This document shows positions 10,663 through 22,704 of a DNA stretch of 64,000 bases, piece by piece; position 1 is the first letter of the stretch, and the number at the start of each line of letters is the position of its first letter. Where the stretch lies: positions 186,001-250,000 of the forward strand of contig OX337229.1 in the NCBI GenBank assembly GCA_946965045.2, read 5' to 3'. The position numbers and the translations under genes were made by a program. The stretch comes from Epithemia pelagica (Eukaryota; Bacillariophyta; Bacillariophyceae; Surirellales; Surirellaceae). The notes beneath the pieces are model-generated. The model made no database searches. It had not been told where the DNA came from and was given only the letters and a program-made list of their open reading frames with translations.

Positions 10663-13600
10663 TTATGATTCCGAGTCCTTTGTCCGAGATGGGACTGTGT
10701 CATCCAATCCAAAGCTTTCCCTCGACGAGGATCCACCTACCGAAAACAGCGGCGAACTTCCGCTGTATGGAAGAGAGTTGTCGCTTGTCAGTGGACTCTC
10801 ACTACAACTGTTCGAGGCTGAACTGTCCAAATTGGATTCCAACAACAGATTCCAGTCGAGGTCTTGTAAGGTCTCAAAGTGAGATGCTGAGTATCGTGTT
10901 CGCCCCTTCACGGCAAAGACGCATCCTTGATTGTCGCTTTTGGTGCCACTGTGTAACAAGGAAAGTTCATGCGCAAACAAAGTTTCATGCTGTTGAGCCA
11001 ATTGGTAAGCCTTTCCTTCCGCACCCCAATCGCAGTACAAGGACAAGGCTTCGCGGATATAGTAGTCGGCCCACTCATTGTCTTTGACATGTCGAAAGTA
11101 CTGCGCAGCTTGTTCGCACATGATTGCTGCATAATGCAAAATCCCCATTTTACAGCATATGCGGATGGCGTTTTCGTATCGTTCCTTGCTCGGATCCTCG
11201 ACGGCCGCCAGCATGAGATACATGGGAAGCGCATTGATACTGCCCTTCTTGACATGTTCCTTGTATGTTTTCATAATCTTCTTCCCCATGGAACGCAGGG
11301 TCTTGCTCTGTGAATTGTGTTGATTGGAACAACAAAAGGCTGCCAATGCCACCAAGAGGCGTCTCATCTCGGCTCGTACCAACAAAAAGTCTTTGTACAA
11401 GAATGGCTCCAACACCCCCACAATCATCTCGGCCATTTTCCAATCGCCATAGATAATCGCTAACAGCAAACGGAACGTGTATATATCTCGTTTTGTCATG
11501 GCATAGGCACTCTCCGTAAACGATTTCAGCAGTTCGTCTTCGTCCATTGCACTTCCTTTCAAGACTGCAGGATTTCGGTTTTCCCCCTGTTGTTGTCTGG
11601 TCGAGCGGTGTTGGAGATTCAAAATAAACTGTTCCTTGATTTTGAGTGCGGCCAAAATGGTTTTGGGCAGATTGCATTGGACCACTTCGGTTTTGTATTC
11701 TCGTAAATCCGCTCGCAACGGAGCGAGCGGCAATCCACACACGATATACGTGACGGTATATCCCAAAATCGCTACACCCGCCTTGTCGGTCATGCCGGTG
11801 CGCAAGCCCAAATGATGCCCTTGAAGCCAAAAGTCGAGGCACTTGGTATATGCTTTGGTGGAAGAAAAGAGACTGGCCGTGGCAATACAAACGACAAGGG
11901 CGTGAATCGATCCAACCGTGGGTGGAAAGCGTTCCAATAACTCGATTCCCATTTCACCATACTCATTGGCTTCCTTGTACAATCCTTGTTCTCGATAGGA
12001 ACTCGCCAAGCATACAATGGCCAATGCAGTTTCTTCCGAAACTCCCTTTTCCACCGACAGTTTGAGAGCCCGTACCGCTGCGTACCACCCAAGATTGCTG
12101 CCATCTTTGGTTGCCATGAGCGCAAAGAAAGAGAGATTGGTCACCAGGATGTGCATGGTTTGCAGGCATTTGTAATCTGTCATGAAGGGTAGTTGGAGTA
12201 GACCCTCCAGGGAACCACCGGGAAGCTGTCGCCGCAACCGGCGGGTTTCCATGAGTAACTGCCCGGGAAAGAGCTTGCTCGGAATGTTCACACCGTAGCC
12301 ACCTCGGAGTATTTCACTCGCGACTTCGACACCTCGAGGATAGTTCCGATCTTGACCCGAAGTAATGTATCGCAACCGTACCACTTGAACATGGAATTTG
12401 TCATGAAACGATCGTGCATTGGATTCCACTTGCTCGACTGCTTCCATGGCCGCTTCCCGTTTGCCAATTTGAATCGATACTTCGGCAACGGTACTGTAGA
12501 GTTGCAAACTCAACTCATAGTGTGTGGTCCACGAATCGTCTCTCGTGTTCTTCTTGTTGCTGTCCTCTCTCTCTTTGAATTGTTTCAAGTGATCCACCCC
12601 CGCTTGAAGGATTTCATGGGCCGGAAACAATGCGGATTTGGAAAGGGATATTTTGGCCGCTTCGAGACACAATGTGGCAACTTCCACTCGCAATTGTGGA
12701 TAGGATTCAATCTCGTGACGTGTTGTTCCTGGTTCGTCCGGATTGTCGACCACCATTGCCGCGAATCCACGGTTCATTTGATCGGCCGCCAAAAAGACCA
12801 TCCATTCGACTTCCCGCTGAATGGCCGAACGAGTACGATGACCTCCAACCGCTGACATGGTAGGAACCGCAGCGCGTTGCGGATCCGGTTTGCAAAAGAC
12901 GCAACTGAGTTTGGCCAACAATCGACCGAGTTGAAAGTGCAATTTGGGTCGATGGTTGGTGGGAATGAGGGAATACGCAACGGCATGCAAATGTTCATGG
13001 GCCCACATATATGTTTCTTGTCCCTCGGGACGCGTGAGCACCCCGCCTTGGACAGCCACATTCAAATACTCCTCCAAGACTGGAGCAGACACAACTTCTT
13101 GGACCAAACTTTGCAATGGCGAGGACGACATGGACGAAGACGCGTCAGACAAGTCTTTTGCTTGCCACGACCACCACCATTCTTCGTTCCGGCAATCTCC
13201 TCTCTCATTGCTAGCCGTTTGAATATGAATGGCCTGAATCCATTCGACCAGAACGGGAACGACAATGAGTTTGCCCAAACAGGCCGCCACCATGAGAATG
13301 GTGCGTGTTGGAGCGGACGGAATCCATTTGAACCGAGCATGGGCCACTTGCTGGGCCACATGATGATCCGAACCCAACCAATCCGAGAGTGAATCCAAAA
13401 GCATATCGTGATTGTGGTTGTTCTTGTTTTCACTACTGGTACGGTCTTGGGAGGACGACGACAAGCCTTTGGCTTCCTGTTGCAACCAGTCCAGCAATTG
13501 ATGAACACTCCACGGATTGCCGGCCGTATTTTGATAAATGAGATGAGCCAAGGCTCGAATATCTTCCGATCCAGTGTTCCTGTGGTCAGTGTTGACCACT

Positions 13601-15293
13601 TGGGACACTAAGTGTGTCACATCCGTCAAGGTGAAATTGTTCAGTTCCAATTCATGGAGGATTGGCCCGCTTGCTGGTTCTGTAGGATCCGGTACAATGG
13701 TCGGAGGATGAGGAGATGTGGTATTGTTGTTGTTGCTATTTGTCGTGGTGGTGATTTCCTGTCGAATGGACTGGATCATGGTGTAAAAGGGATGGTGTTC
13801 TCGCTCTTGGTGTTGCGCGTCGGAGCGTGATGATGATGCTGCTGCTGGTGCAATCTCGTCTGGACAATAGGACAAGATCAACACCATGGAACTACAACTA
13901 CCATCGTCAGGCGATTCGACTTGTTGCTGCGAATCATTGGTGTCGTTGTTGTTAGTGCTCCTCCTGTCCTCTGCAGTAGCATTCGAATCATCACGATGAT
14001 CCATCCAAATGACGTGTTTCGCCAAGGCTTGAATGACTTGCAAACTCGCGGCATCGGCTTGATGGACATTGTCCCAATACAAAATCACGGGTTGATTTTG
14101 TTGCGTTCGGTGACAGAGGGTACAGAGCAATCGTACCAGGGCGGCTTGCACACATTGGACGGTTCCGGAATCTTGCGGTTGACGCCAATACGAATGGTTG
14201 CTCTGTCGCAAGGACTGCAGGACGGAGACGGCTCTTCTCGTCGTATGAGTCGTAGGAGTGGTTGGGGGAAATGAAAAAGAATCTGTTTCGAGAGGTGGGT
14301 GGAAATTTGTCGTATCCTCGTCGTTGGATCCCTTCTGTTGGTCGTTGTCGTCGGTTTCCAGTCGGGTGGGTGGTGGGAACGAGTCCCTACTAGTAGTCTT
14401 GGCCGATTGGCTGTAGACCTTCTCCTCCTCATCCTCCTCTTCTTTCTCCATTGGAGGAGTACGTGATGAATGGATGTGAGGAAGAGGATTGGGAGGAGCT
14501 GCTTTCTGAGTGTTGTTGTCGGTAGGTGCCTGCGAATCATTTGGATGCTGCTGCCACCGATTTCGCCGTCGTTGCCGTCGTTCGTGTCGTCGTTGTATGC
14601 GTTGTTGGTTCCACAAGCGAGAATGTCCATGACTAGTAGTACTATTCGTACTAGTATTGCTCCGTTCCGACGATTCGGCCGACCCCGTACTGTCATCGCG
14701 TGGATTGTGAGTGCCAGTCAACATCACGTTCGCATTGGACAACGCAGATGAGTCCTGCTGACCTCGGATCAACTCCAATACAGCTGTATGAAGATCATCA
14801 TAGAGATTGGTGGAGTAACGTGGCTCCAAACATTCAATCTTGTCGTTTGCAATAATTTTGTTTATTTCCGTCATTTTCGTAAGCGGGAGAAGAACACGTG
14901 CCTTCTGTGTCTTCTCGGAGAAAGCAACAATGGCCAAGGAATCACTTTCGGAGAGAATTCCAACGATCGTACGGGAGGCATGTTTGACCACGTCAAGCTA
15001 TGTGAGATAAGACATGCCAAAAGAGACGCAAAATGCTGTTAGTGAAGTTGAAAGAAAGAATGGAAAGTAAAAATGGTGGCACCTACCTGTGAAAGTCCAG
15101 ACGCGCCATCGCTGTCATCATGATGAACGGCAGCACTCCCCATAGATCCACTTTCATCCAAGACAAGGACAAACGCACTGGGGACATGTTCTGATGTGAG
15201 GTCATCGCTCGTTTCGATACGAACGAGAACTTCTTTGCCTCCATCCCATAAATGGTTGTGCGGTTGGATAATGGCTTCCCAGGAATTGATCAT
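10663..15293 (-). CDS. vWA domain fused to degenerate STAND-type ATPase and helical repeats
   Basis: Two exons, complement(10663..14997, 15087..15293), 1513 residues. The 89-bp intron has a GTAGGT donor and CATAG acceptor and keeps the frame. Exon 1 and the start of exon 2 give a von Willebrand A domain: FVLVLDESGSMG is the MIDAS DxSGS, followed by LDVVKHASRTIVGIL, LAIVAFS and NLYDDLHTAV. A Ser/Arg/Asp-rich linker of ~200 residues follows, then the second half of an AAA_16-like ATPase (VILYWDNVHQADAAS in the Walker B position, without the usual DD), and ~850 residues of helical repeats. No P-loop is present. The C-terminal part is clearly paralogous to 36607-40068 (VAACLGK..VLVEW, YMWAHE.L..VAYSLIP). 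A non-catalytic scaffold is inferred. Confidence 0.8.
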
Positions 15294-15967
15294 GATTTGT
15301 TGTTTGACTTTTTATGATGATCCGAAGATCATTCGAGTTGTGGACCATGACTTGTCCAATAGCTACCCCTCGCAAAAGCGTGGGTCCGTCGATCGTCAAT
15401 CCCGGTCGATGTTCTTCTCCCGCCAGAATTCTCTTTGGCCACCACAGATACAGAGAGAATTCTTCAAGGGTTGCCGCAACGAAGTGCCAGTACTTTCGGT
15501 CCGATACTCTCAAAATTCTTGGCTCTCGAACGCGGTACCCAAAACGAACACTTCTTGTGCATCGATGGGGGATGACCCCGGTATAGGATGTAAAGTAGTG
15601 GGGAGTATGAGAAACGCTCGAGTGTTTTCGCTGAATCAGGGACATGTCCAGTGGGCACTCCTTCACTCCCACATCACCCTTTATAAAAAACAACACAGAG
15701 CGATAACCAACCAGCGCCATCTTTTGTGAACGCCTGCTGCGGAGAGTGTCTTTCTTCCATCCCGTATCCCGTTGCTTGCTCCATATTATTCTCTAACCTC
15801 GGATTATTATTCTGATTGCTTCCTCTCCTCCTGTCAGTGACGGTGTCGGTGTGTGAATTGATCACCTTCTGCTGTCGTCCTTTTTGTTTTGGGAGTTGGG
15901 AGACCCGCCGTTGTCTCGAGAATCGGAATTTCTCTCCCCACACCAGAAAACCATACGGCTTGTCAAG
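15294..15967. other. Spacer between divergent genes
   Basis: Holds the divergent upstream regions of the vWA-ATPase gene (minus) and the Met-rich gene (plus). A TTTATAAAA lies near 15680. A minus frame open across 15202-15720 overlaps exon 1 in another frame and looks fortuitous, though I cannot exclude a small gene. Confidence 0.45.
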
Positions 15968-18356
15968 ATGATGATGGTTGGTGGTAGCCGTTGTCGTTGG
16001 ATGGGCGGCTTGTTCGTCCTATGGACCGTATGGTCCGTGGGTACTGCACTCGAAGCACCCGATCAACACACTACACAAACGAATGGTAGGTTCTCGTTGG
16101 GTGATTTTCGTTTGTTTGGATGGATGGGACCATGGTGGTGGTGGTGGTGTTACGACTACTTGAGCGGAGTGTATCGTTCGGAACTCGATGGAAGACGAAT
16201 CTCGAGCCCGGTTGGGATTCACCACGTCATTCTCGAGTGCAACCGATTCGAGTGTGGAGTTGTCGTGATGATTGCTTTCCAATCACCTTGTGTGAAGTGG
16301 CTCTGATGGTTGTCACGGAATTGTCGTTTTGCTCACGGAAAAAGAATCATCTCACACTCGTTTGTGTTTGTATCCTTTTTCGGTTTTGTATTGTTATTTC
16401 GAAATCAAACCGTGCAGTCGAGGACTCTACCACTCCACGCAAGGAGCATGTACGTCGCGGACGTCGTTTGGATGATTATCTCGACCATGAACGTCCGCAT
16501 ATTCGAACCTACGATCATACCCAAATACGAACCAAACAAGGCAATTCGGCGTCTTCGGCCATGGAGGCCGAAAAAGCCTTTCCGGAACAAGCTGATACGC
16601 AATTGCAAGGAGAAGTCATGGGCAACATGCCCATTCCTACCACCAGTGGAGGTGACACCAAGAATGCCAATTCCATGAATATGATGACGCCTTTGAACGA
16701 GGACCATAAAATGGGTAATTCGATGATGATGGAAGACAACAAGATGGGTAACTCCATGATGAACGAGGACCATAAAATGGGTAATTCGATGATGATGGAA
16801 GACAACAAGATGGGTAACAACATGATGATGGAAGACCACAAGATGGGTAACAACATGATGAACGAGGACCATAAAATGGGTCATTCGATGATGATGGAAG
16901 ACAACAAGATGGGTAACAACATGATGATGAATGAAGAAGGCAAAATGGGCAACGGTATGCATGATGAGCCATTTCCCGAAGACGGCAAGCATGGAAATTC
17001 GATGATGATGTCAGGAGAAGATAAAATGGGTAACTCAATGATGATGGAAGACCACAAGATGGGTAACCATATGGTGATGTCCGAAGAAGGCAAAATGGGC
17101 AACAGCATGATGAATGACGATTCCATTAATATGGGTAACAACATGATGAACGGTGATTATCACGATGACACTCATATGAAGACAGCCAATTCCATGATGA
17201 ATGGAGATTATCGTGATGAAACTCATATGAAAACTGCCAATTCCATGATGAATGGAGATTATCATGATGAAACTCATATGAAAACTGCCAATTCCATGAT
17301 GAATGGAGATTATCACGATGACACTCATATGAAAACTGCCAATTCCATGAGGAATGGAGATTATCACGATGACACTCATATGAAAACTGCCAATTCCATG
17401 ATGATGGACTCGAACCACAACGAAATGAAGGAAGGGAACTATGTGGGCACTCCCTGGAACGGCAATGCCAAGACAACGACTACCACGGGTGCTCGCACGG
17501 GTGCAACATCTGCATCCTCCTCTCGTGGTGGATGGCAAATGACAGCTGTGAACGATGGAAACTATCTGGGAGGTTCCAATTACATGGCCATTGCCGACAC
17601 ATCCAACGGACGAATGCCCTTTGGCATTGAAGAGAACGCACCGGACTATAGTATGTTTGTGGATGCCGAAGGACATGTTGGTTTGGGAACCAGTTATCCC
17701 TCAGCCTCCCTTCATATTGTTGGAACGTCTCCTGCCATTAAACTTGAAACCGAAGACATTTATGACGAAACTTCGTGGGATGTCATGGGTAAGTACACGA
17801 ACGAGTTGCAGAATAGGCGAATGAACCTTACTGACAGACACAAATCGTACTCATCTGCTTCTGCTTTGCCTTTTCAGCCACATCGCGCGGTTTGTTTTTC
17901 CACGAGACACACAATGGCCAACAAAGGCTTCCCTTGATCATTCGTCCTGGAGCCCAAACCATGTCCATGGTTCTAAACGAAGAGGGTAATGTTGGTGTGG
18001 GAACGGATTCACCCGACGCGAAACTTCATGTCAAGGGTAACACAATTGTGGAAGGAACCCTCAAGGTTGGCCGACAAGGTTCCCAATGTCAATTCGATAC
18101 CCAACGATGCCAATTTGTGCGCGTCAGTGGTCGTCGAACGTTGGAAAAAGAAGACGAAGATTATTCGTGGGATGAACAACGTGTCCAAGCACTGGAGCGG
18201 GAGACGAAAGAAACCAAGCAAGCCATGGATAAGTTGACGGCACAATTGGCGGAACTACAAGCCACGGCCACTGCCAAGGAAGATATGCTTATGGAGCGCA
18301 TTCAAGCCTTGGAAGATTTGGTGACCAAGCTGATGGCTACCACGAAAGATGAATAA
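15968..18356 (+). CDS. Secreted Met-rich repeat protein with tail-fibre-like motifs
   Basis: Three exons, join(15968..16085, 16418..17788, 17878..18356), 655 residues. Both introns are GT-AG and phase 1, and the joins give uninterrupted protein. Residues 1-28 form a signal peptide. A basic stretch follows, then about twelve copies of an ~11-residue unit (E-D-H/N-K-M-G-N-S/N-M-M-M/N), then five copies of a 17-residue unit (GDYHDxTHMKTANSMMN). The C-terminal part has two motifs of the kind seen in phage tail fibres and trimeric adhesins (GHVGLGTSYPSASLHI and GNVGVGTDSPDAKLHV), then a Cys pair and a coiled coil (about residues 585-650). A trimeric secreted or wall protein is inferred. The Met/His repeats could bind copper or another soft metal, which is untested. 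Confidence 0.8.
16699..17151 (+). repeat. Tandem repeats coding ~11-residue Met-rich units
   Basis: Repeated gaggaccataaaatgggtaa-type units with alternating HK/NK and MMM/MMN forms. Unit length varies slightly and the later units are degenerate (EEGKMGNGMHDEP, EDGKHGNSMMMSG). Confidence 0.85.
17152..17403 (+). repeat. Tandem 51-bp repeats coding 17-residue GDYHD units
   Basis: Five near-identical 51-bp units (ggagattatcayga start). Differences between units are mostly silent or D/E, H/R and M/R changes. Confidence 0.88.
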
Positions 18357-19075
18357 ATAAAATGGACGTTGAGTGGAGAGTGACAGCACTGTTGCATTGT
18401 TCACAGCCACTCGGACTCTACTATTCTGTGGAGTTTGGGACACTTGTAACCGCGATTTGATAATGTTTTGAGTTACATATTTTCATTGAGAGAGACTGCA
18501 CAATCTATCCGACAACCAAAAGACGAAAACCGGAACATGCGCACAATCATGTTTCAGAATATTACTCCAAATGGAATGAAAATGGCCACTGGAGCCGTCG
18601 TTTAAATCTAAAAAGAGTATACGTTTACGCGCTGTCGTATCTTGTCTACTCAAGAGTTCAAGGCTGGAATCGATTGGAGATCGTAGTCTGGATTGTAGTT
18701 CTTCTCTCGAAGCTTTCCCCGGCATCCATACTCATCATACTCATGATTCATCGATGCTTTCCAAAGATATGCGCTACTCACCCGCGACCCCCGCCTTGGC
18801 AGGTGCGGTTGCGCCGCTTTTCATCTGGTGACTTTTGGGATGAGACCATGCGACAGACTTGTGTGTAGATTCTAAAGAGAAACAAGAAACCAGTCATCTC
18901 AAGAGAGACGCACAAGGTAGAATACACGTTGTATCTCTTCTCGGGACAAGATTTTGGGAATTCCTTAAAATTGCTATCGTTCGACTGGATCGAATCTGTG
19001 GCAGCAGCTTTCGTTTCTGGTAAATCCCTTTTTTCAGGCAAGACAGGATAGCAACCAACCGCTTGTCGTAGCAGT
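18357..19075. other. Intergenic, no gene seen
   Basis: Short frames only. Confidence 0.5.
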
Positions 19076-19760
19076 ATGAATTCGAACGTTCGTCCTCTGT
19101 CAGAAGACGAGGAGGAGGAAGAGGAGGATGACGATGCCATTGTGTATCGGTATCATCCGAATGATCCCTTTGGGCAATTTCCTCCTCCCTTTGGCATACT
19201 CCCTGGCAGCAGTCACAACAATCGTCCGAATTACTCTTCTCTCATGGAAATGGTGTGGGACAATTTGGCCATGTCCTACATGGAACAACAAATGATGGAA
19301 GAACAACGGCGACAAGAATTGGCGGCCGAAGCCGAAGCGGAACGAGCGCGCATTCTCAAATGTCCCCTTTGTATGGTCCTGCATACGCCCGTCTTGGAGG
19401 AGGACAACGACGACGACGAACAAGACTCGGGGGCCCTCGTCCCTTGCCTCCGCTGCGCCTGACGGCATCGCAGGGGAGTACGTGGATCATGTCCCATCAA
19501 GCACGACCGGTCCACATTGCCATGTCGTGTCCCATTTGTTGGGAGGTTCCGACGAAACCACCCATGGTCTTGTTGTCCTGTGGCCATGTCTTGTGTCGAC
19601 AAGATTTTTGTCACATGGGTGGTCAAGTACAGGAATTGCCCGAACCGCATGGTGTGCCACCACGACAACGACAAGAACAAGAACAACAACCATCTGCTCC
19701 GAATCAGGAGGACGCGTAGCCTGTCTGAGAAGCAACAAGACAAGGGCGAAACGCGCAATG
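19076..19760 (+). pseudogene. RING-finger gene broken by frameshifts
   Basis: Frame 1 gives an acidic N-terminus, a Glu/Gln helix (MEQQMMEEQRRQELAAEAEAER) and a CPLC...CLRC pair, then stops at 19460. A second frame carries CPICWEVPTKPPMVLL with SCGHVLCRQDF, the first six ligands of a RING finger (19519-19611). A third frame carries NCPNRMVCHH, resembling the last Cys pair. Two frame changes within ~200 bp, with no plausible intron, suggest a decayed gene or sequence errors. RING proteins usually act as E3 ubiquitin ligases. Confidence 0.55.
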
Positions 19761-20865
19761 GGCCAAACCATTGTTGTCATGAATTGACCGTCACCCATTC
19801 ATGGAACGAAGCAGGCGTATCTATCCTCGAATCCATAAACTTTTTTTTGAAAATCACAAGCACCAGCACCACTGCATCCACACTGCGAAGAATGACGAGT
19901 CATTTGATCCATGGACCACAACCCGGTGACTTTTTCACGAGAAGCAAAGCTAATGACAAACACTTTCCATGGCCTTTGTTTCATGCTCTTTGAACAAACT
20001 CAACGATCCGACAAGACACAATGAGGCCCCGGCCAAATCGAAAAAGCAGAATCTGCCAATGTAGAATCCGGCTCATTTCCGTATTCTCGATTCGTCGAAT
20101 CGGGAGTCATGGCTTTCCGCCTTTTTTGTTTGTGCTGCAACCGTGTTCCACAAAATGCAGCATGTCATTGTTTGTAGCGTGGGTCATGAGAACTACCCAT
20201 ATCCACTGTCGCCATGGACCAAACTGCCACGACGTACGAACAATAACATGTTGAATTTGTAGTGTGTGTGTTGGGGAAAAATAAGACTCCCAACAAACAC
20301 ACCACACTGTATTGGATTGTATCATTCTACTTGTTGCAGACTAGGTATAGAATAGTAATAGGCCTTGCCATGGACGACATTATATTTCTCGAGAGCCGTC
20401 TTTTTGCTGGTTAGAACGCCATTGTGCAGGGTCCAATACACTACTACTCCTTAAGAGAGCTTTTTATTGGTCAAGATTGTCTACATGGATCATCGACAAC
20501 ATGCCCATTTTGTTGTGGGGAGGGCCAATCAAGCTAATCTATTATGTGACTGTGATGTGAACACATAGATAGTGAACTCCCCTTGCGTGAAATCGCGCGG
20601 GGCGACTCCTCTTGAGGTGCGAAGATGACGTACGTCGACACAAACTGGCATCTGCGATCTCCTCTGCTCTTCTGTGGAATCTCTTGCGCGCAAAGAAAAA
20701 GATCCGTGTCGTCGTCTCTCTGCGTAATGCAGCTGACTCATTCCCCCTTCTCTTCTTCTGTGTGTGAGTGAGTAAGTGAGTGTGGGTCAGTCTGAGACCA
20801 GATGCGGATATTTCTTCTTTCAATAACATCATTATTAGATTCGAAATTTACCGTTCTTTTGGACC
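19761..20865. other. Intergenic, no gene seen
   Basis: About 1.1 kb with short frames only. A GTGAGTGAGTAAGTGAGTGTG stretch near 20763 is simple sequence. Confidence 0.5.
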
Positions 20866-22185
20866 ATGATGAAATTGACCGGCCCAGTCTTGCTCCTTGT
20901 GGCCGCAGTGGCTCCCAATGCCTGGGTGCAATCGTGGACGCCCTCGTCGTCGTCGTCGTCAAGAGTCGCACGTTCGCAACGAACTGCCTTGGCGTCGTGT
21001 CGTCGCAATTTCGTTCAAACAGTCGCCACGACGACCGTCGTGGGTGTCACGGCCGTTACAGTGGCGGCAGCTGCCGGAGTGGCACTTCCGGCTGCGGCAG
21101 CAGTTGCCGTGGCATCGTCGGCTCCCACGTATACGTCGACGACGACGGCCATGGACTTGGTCCAACCCCAATCGTTGGTGGGACAAGTGGTGGTGATTAC
21201 TGGTGCCTCCACCGGATTGGGATTGGAATCGGCCAAGGCCTTGGCGCAGGGTGGTGCCACCGTCGTCCTCACGGCCCGGACGCCAGCCAAGGGCGACAAG
21301 GCCTTGCTCCAAGTCCAAGACTACTTGCAGCAACAAGGCATTGTCAACAATGAGGTGTACGTCGTGCAATTGGATTTGGATCAACTCGACAATGTCAAGA
21401 CCTTTCCTGATCGATTGCAAAAGACACTCTCCAAAAACGGCGACAAGCCCTTGGTGATTGACACGCTCATGAACAATGCCGGGGTCATGGCCATTCCGGA
21501 TCGTCAACTCACGAGCGATGGCTACGAACGCACCTTTCAATCCAATCATTTGGGACACTTTGTCTTGACGGCCCAATTGGCCCCCTACCTCCAGAAACAG
21601 GCCAAGGTGATTAACGTGTCGTCCATGGCGTACAACTTTGCCGGTGGTGAATTGAAATTGGACAATTTAAATGGCGAACAAGAGTACAGTGCCTGGGGCT
21701 CGTATGGACAATCCAAATTGGAAAATATTCTCTTTGCCCAAGAATTGCAACGCCGCGCCGATGCGGCCGGGCTCGACTGGACCGTCACCAGTTTGCATCC
21801 CGGTGGTGTCAATACCGATTTGGGCCGCAACATGATGGGCGGTGATGACGTGTGGTTTGCCAAGAAACAAGTGGGACCGCAAAATGTGTGGGAAAATCTC
21901 GTCAATACGGCCATTACCAAGGTGACCAAAACGCCCGCCCAAGGCGCCGCCACCCAAGTCTACTTGGCCACCACCACCACTTCCAGCACGACGCCCCAGG
22001 AATCTCAAAAGGGACAATTCTTTTCCGATTTAAAGGTCCAAAAATTACCCGCCTATGCCAAGGATGTCGACAAGGCCAAGGCCTTGTGGGAACGCAGTGA
22101 AGAATTGGGGGGAATCCAATTTCAAGTGCCATCGCCCACAACGACGACAAGCACTAGTAGCTCCACCACCACCACTACCGAGTAG
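20866..22185 (+). CDS. Short-chain dehydrogenase/reductase, probably thylakoid-lumen targeted
   Basis: A 439-residue protein from the ATG at 20866. The dehydrogenase core has VVITGASTGLGLESAKAL (TGxxxGxG cofactor site, ~109-126), MNNAGVMAIP (~200), VINVSSMAY (catalytic Ser ~251) and YGQSK (Tyr280, Lys284), the classical SDR set. It resembles the retinol dehydrogenase/WWOX/protochlorophyllide-reductase-like branch; the substrate cannot be given. The leader has three parts: a signal-peptide-like start (MMKLTGPVLLLVAAVAP), a Ser/Arg-rich stretch, and RRNFVQT (46-52) followed by a hydrophobic Ala/Val run ending near AVASSA. This matches ER signal, plastid transit peptide and Tat signal in order. 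A Thr/Ser tail ends the protein. Confidence 0.85.
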   Translation: MMKLTGPVLLLVAAVAPNAWVQSWTPSSSSSSRVARSQRTALASCRRNFVQTVATTTVVGVTAVTVAAAAGVALPAAAAVAVASSAPTYTSTTTAMDLVQPQSLVGQVVVITGASTGLGLESAKALAQGGATVVLTARTPAKGDKALLQVQDYLQQQGIVNNEVYVVQLDLDQLDNVKTFPDRLQKTLSKNGDKPLVIDTLMNNAGVMAIPDRQLTSDGYERTFQSNHLGHFVLTAQLAPYLQKQAKVINVSSMAYNFAGGELKLDNLNGEQEYSAWGSYGQSKLENILFAQELQRRADAAGLDWTVTSLHPGGVNTDLGRNMMGGDDVWFAKKQVGPQNVWENLVNTAITKVTKTPAQGAATQVYLATTTTSSTTPQESQKGQFFSDLKVQKLPAYAKDVDKAKALWERSEELGGIQFQVPSPTTTTSTSSSTTTTTE

Positions 22186-22704
22186 AGTTCATCCCAATTT
22201 AGAGAGAAACTGTTTATCCGTTTCACTACCTACTATGATCATACTTGTGTGCTTTGTACCTGGCGGTATGTTCTTTATCTCCTCGTTTTGTCGGTGGAGA
22301 AGGAATCAAAACCTTTTTTCTTGGTATTGGCGTTGGGAATCATATCTTTGTTACTTTGCTTGGCGTACTGTCGATGCGTTTTGATGTTCCTGGGTGGCCA
22401 CCAATCACAGCGACTCTGGTTCGGGAAATCCGTAATTGGACACACGTGTGTTTGGAAATCCCCACACCGAATCGTATATCGTGGTCTCACACGGGAGCGT
22501 GCGCTCTCACGGAATCGTTCCATGGTCTCGCCGCCACTACTCTCTCTCTATACAACTATCTCGTTTGGTGCCATGTGGTGGAAACAAAAACTAAGCGTCT
22601 ATAGTGTGTTTGTGTGTCCGGGATGGGACGATTTTCTACAAGTGCTTCGAATCCTGCTGCTACTGTGTAGTATATGGATTGCGTGTGACACGGGGACAGA
22701 ACGA
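22186..22704. other. Intergenic, 3' ends of convergent genes
   Basis: Separates the SDR gene (plus) from the GPI transamidase gene (minus). The long plus-strand frame continuing into 23448 is antisense to the latter and is not supported as a gene. Confidence 0.5.

Noticed and set aside
15202-15720. 172-codon minus-strand frame overlapping exon 1 of the vWA gene
   Set aside because: No recognisable domain, and the overlap with the vWA exon in another frame makes the 3' third a shadow.
16405-17676. Minus-strand frames rich in His, Ile and Val opposite the Met repeats
   Set aside because: Shadows of the repeats; the plus strand has a signal peptide and clean splice sites.
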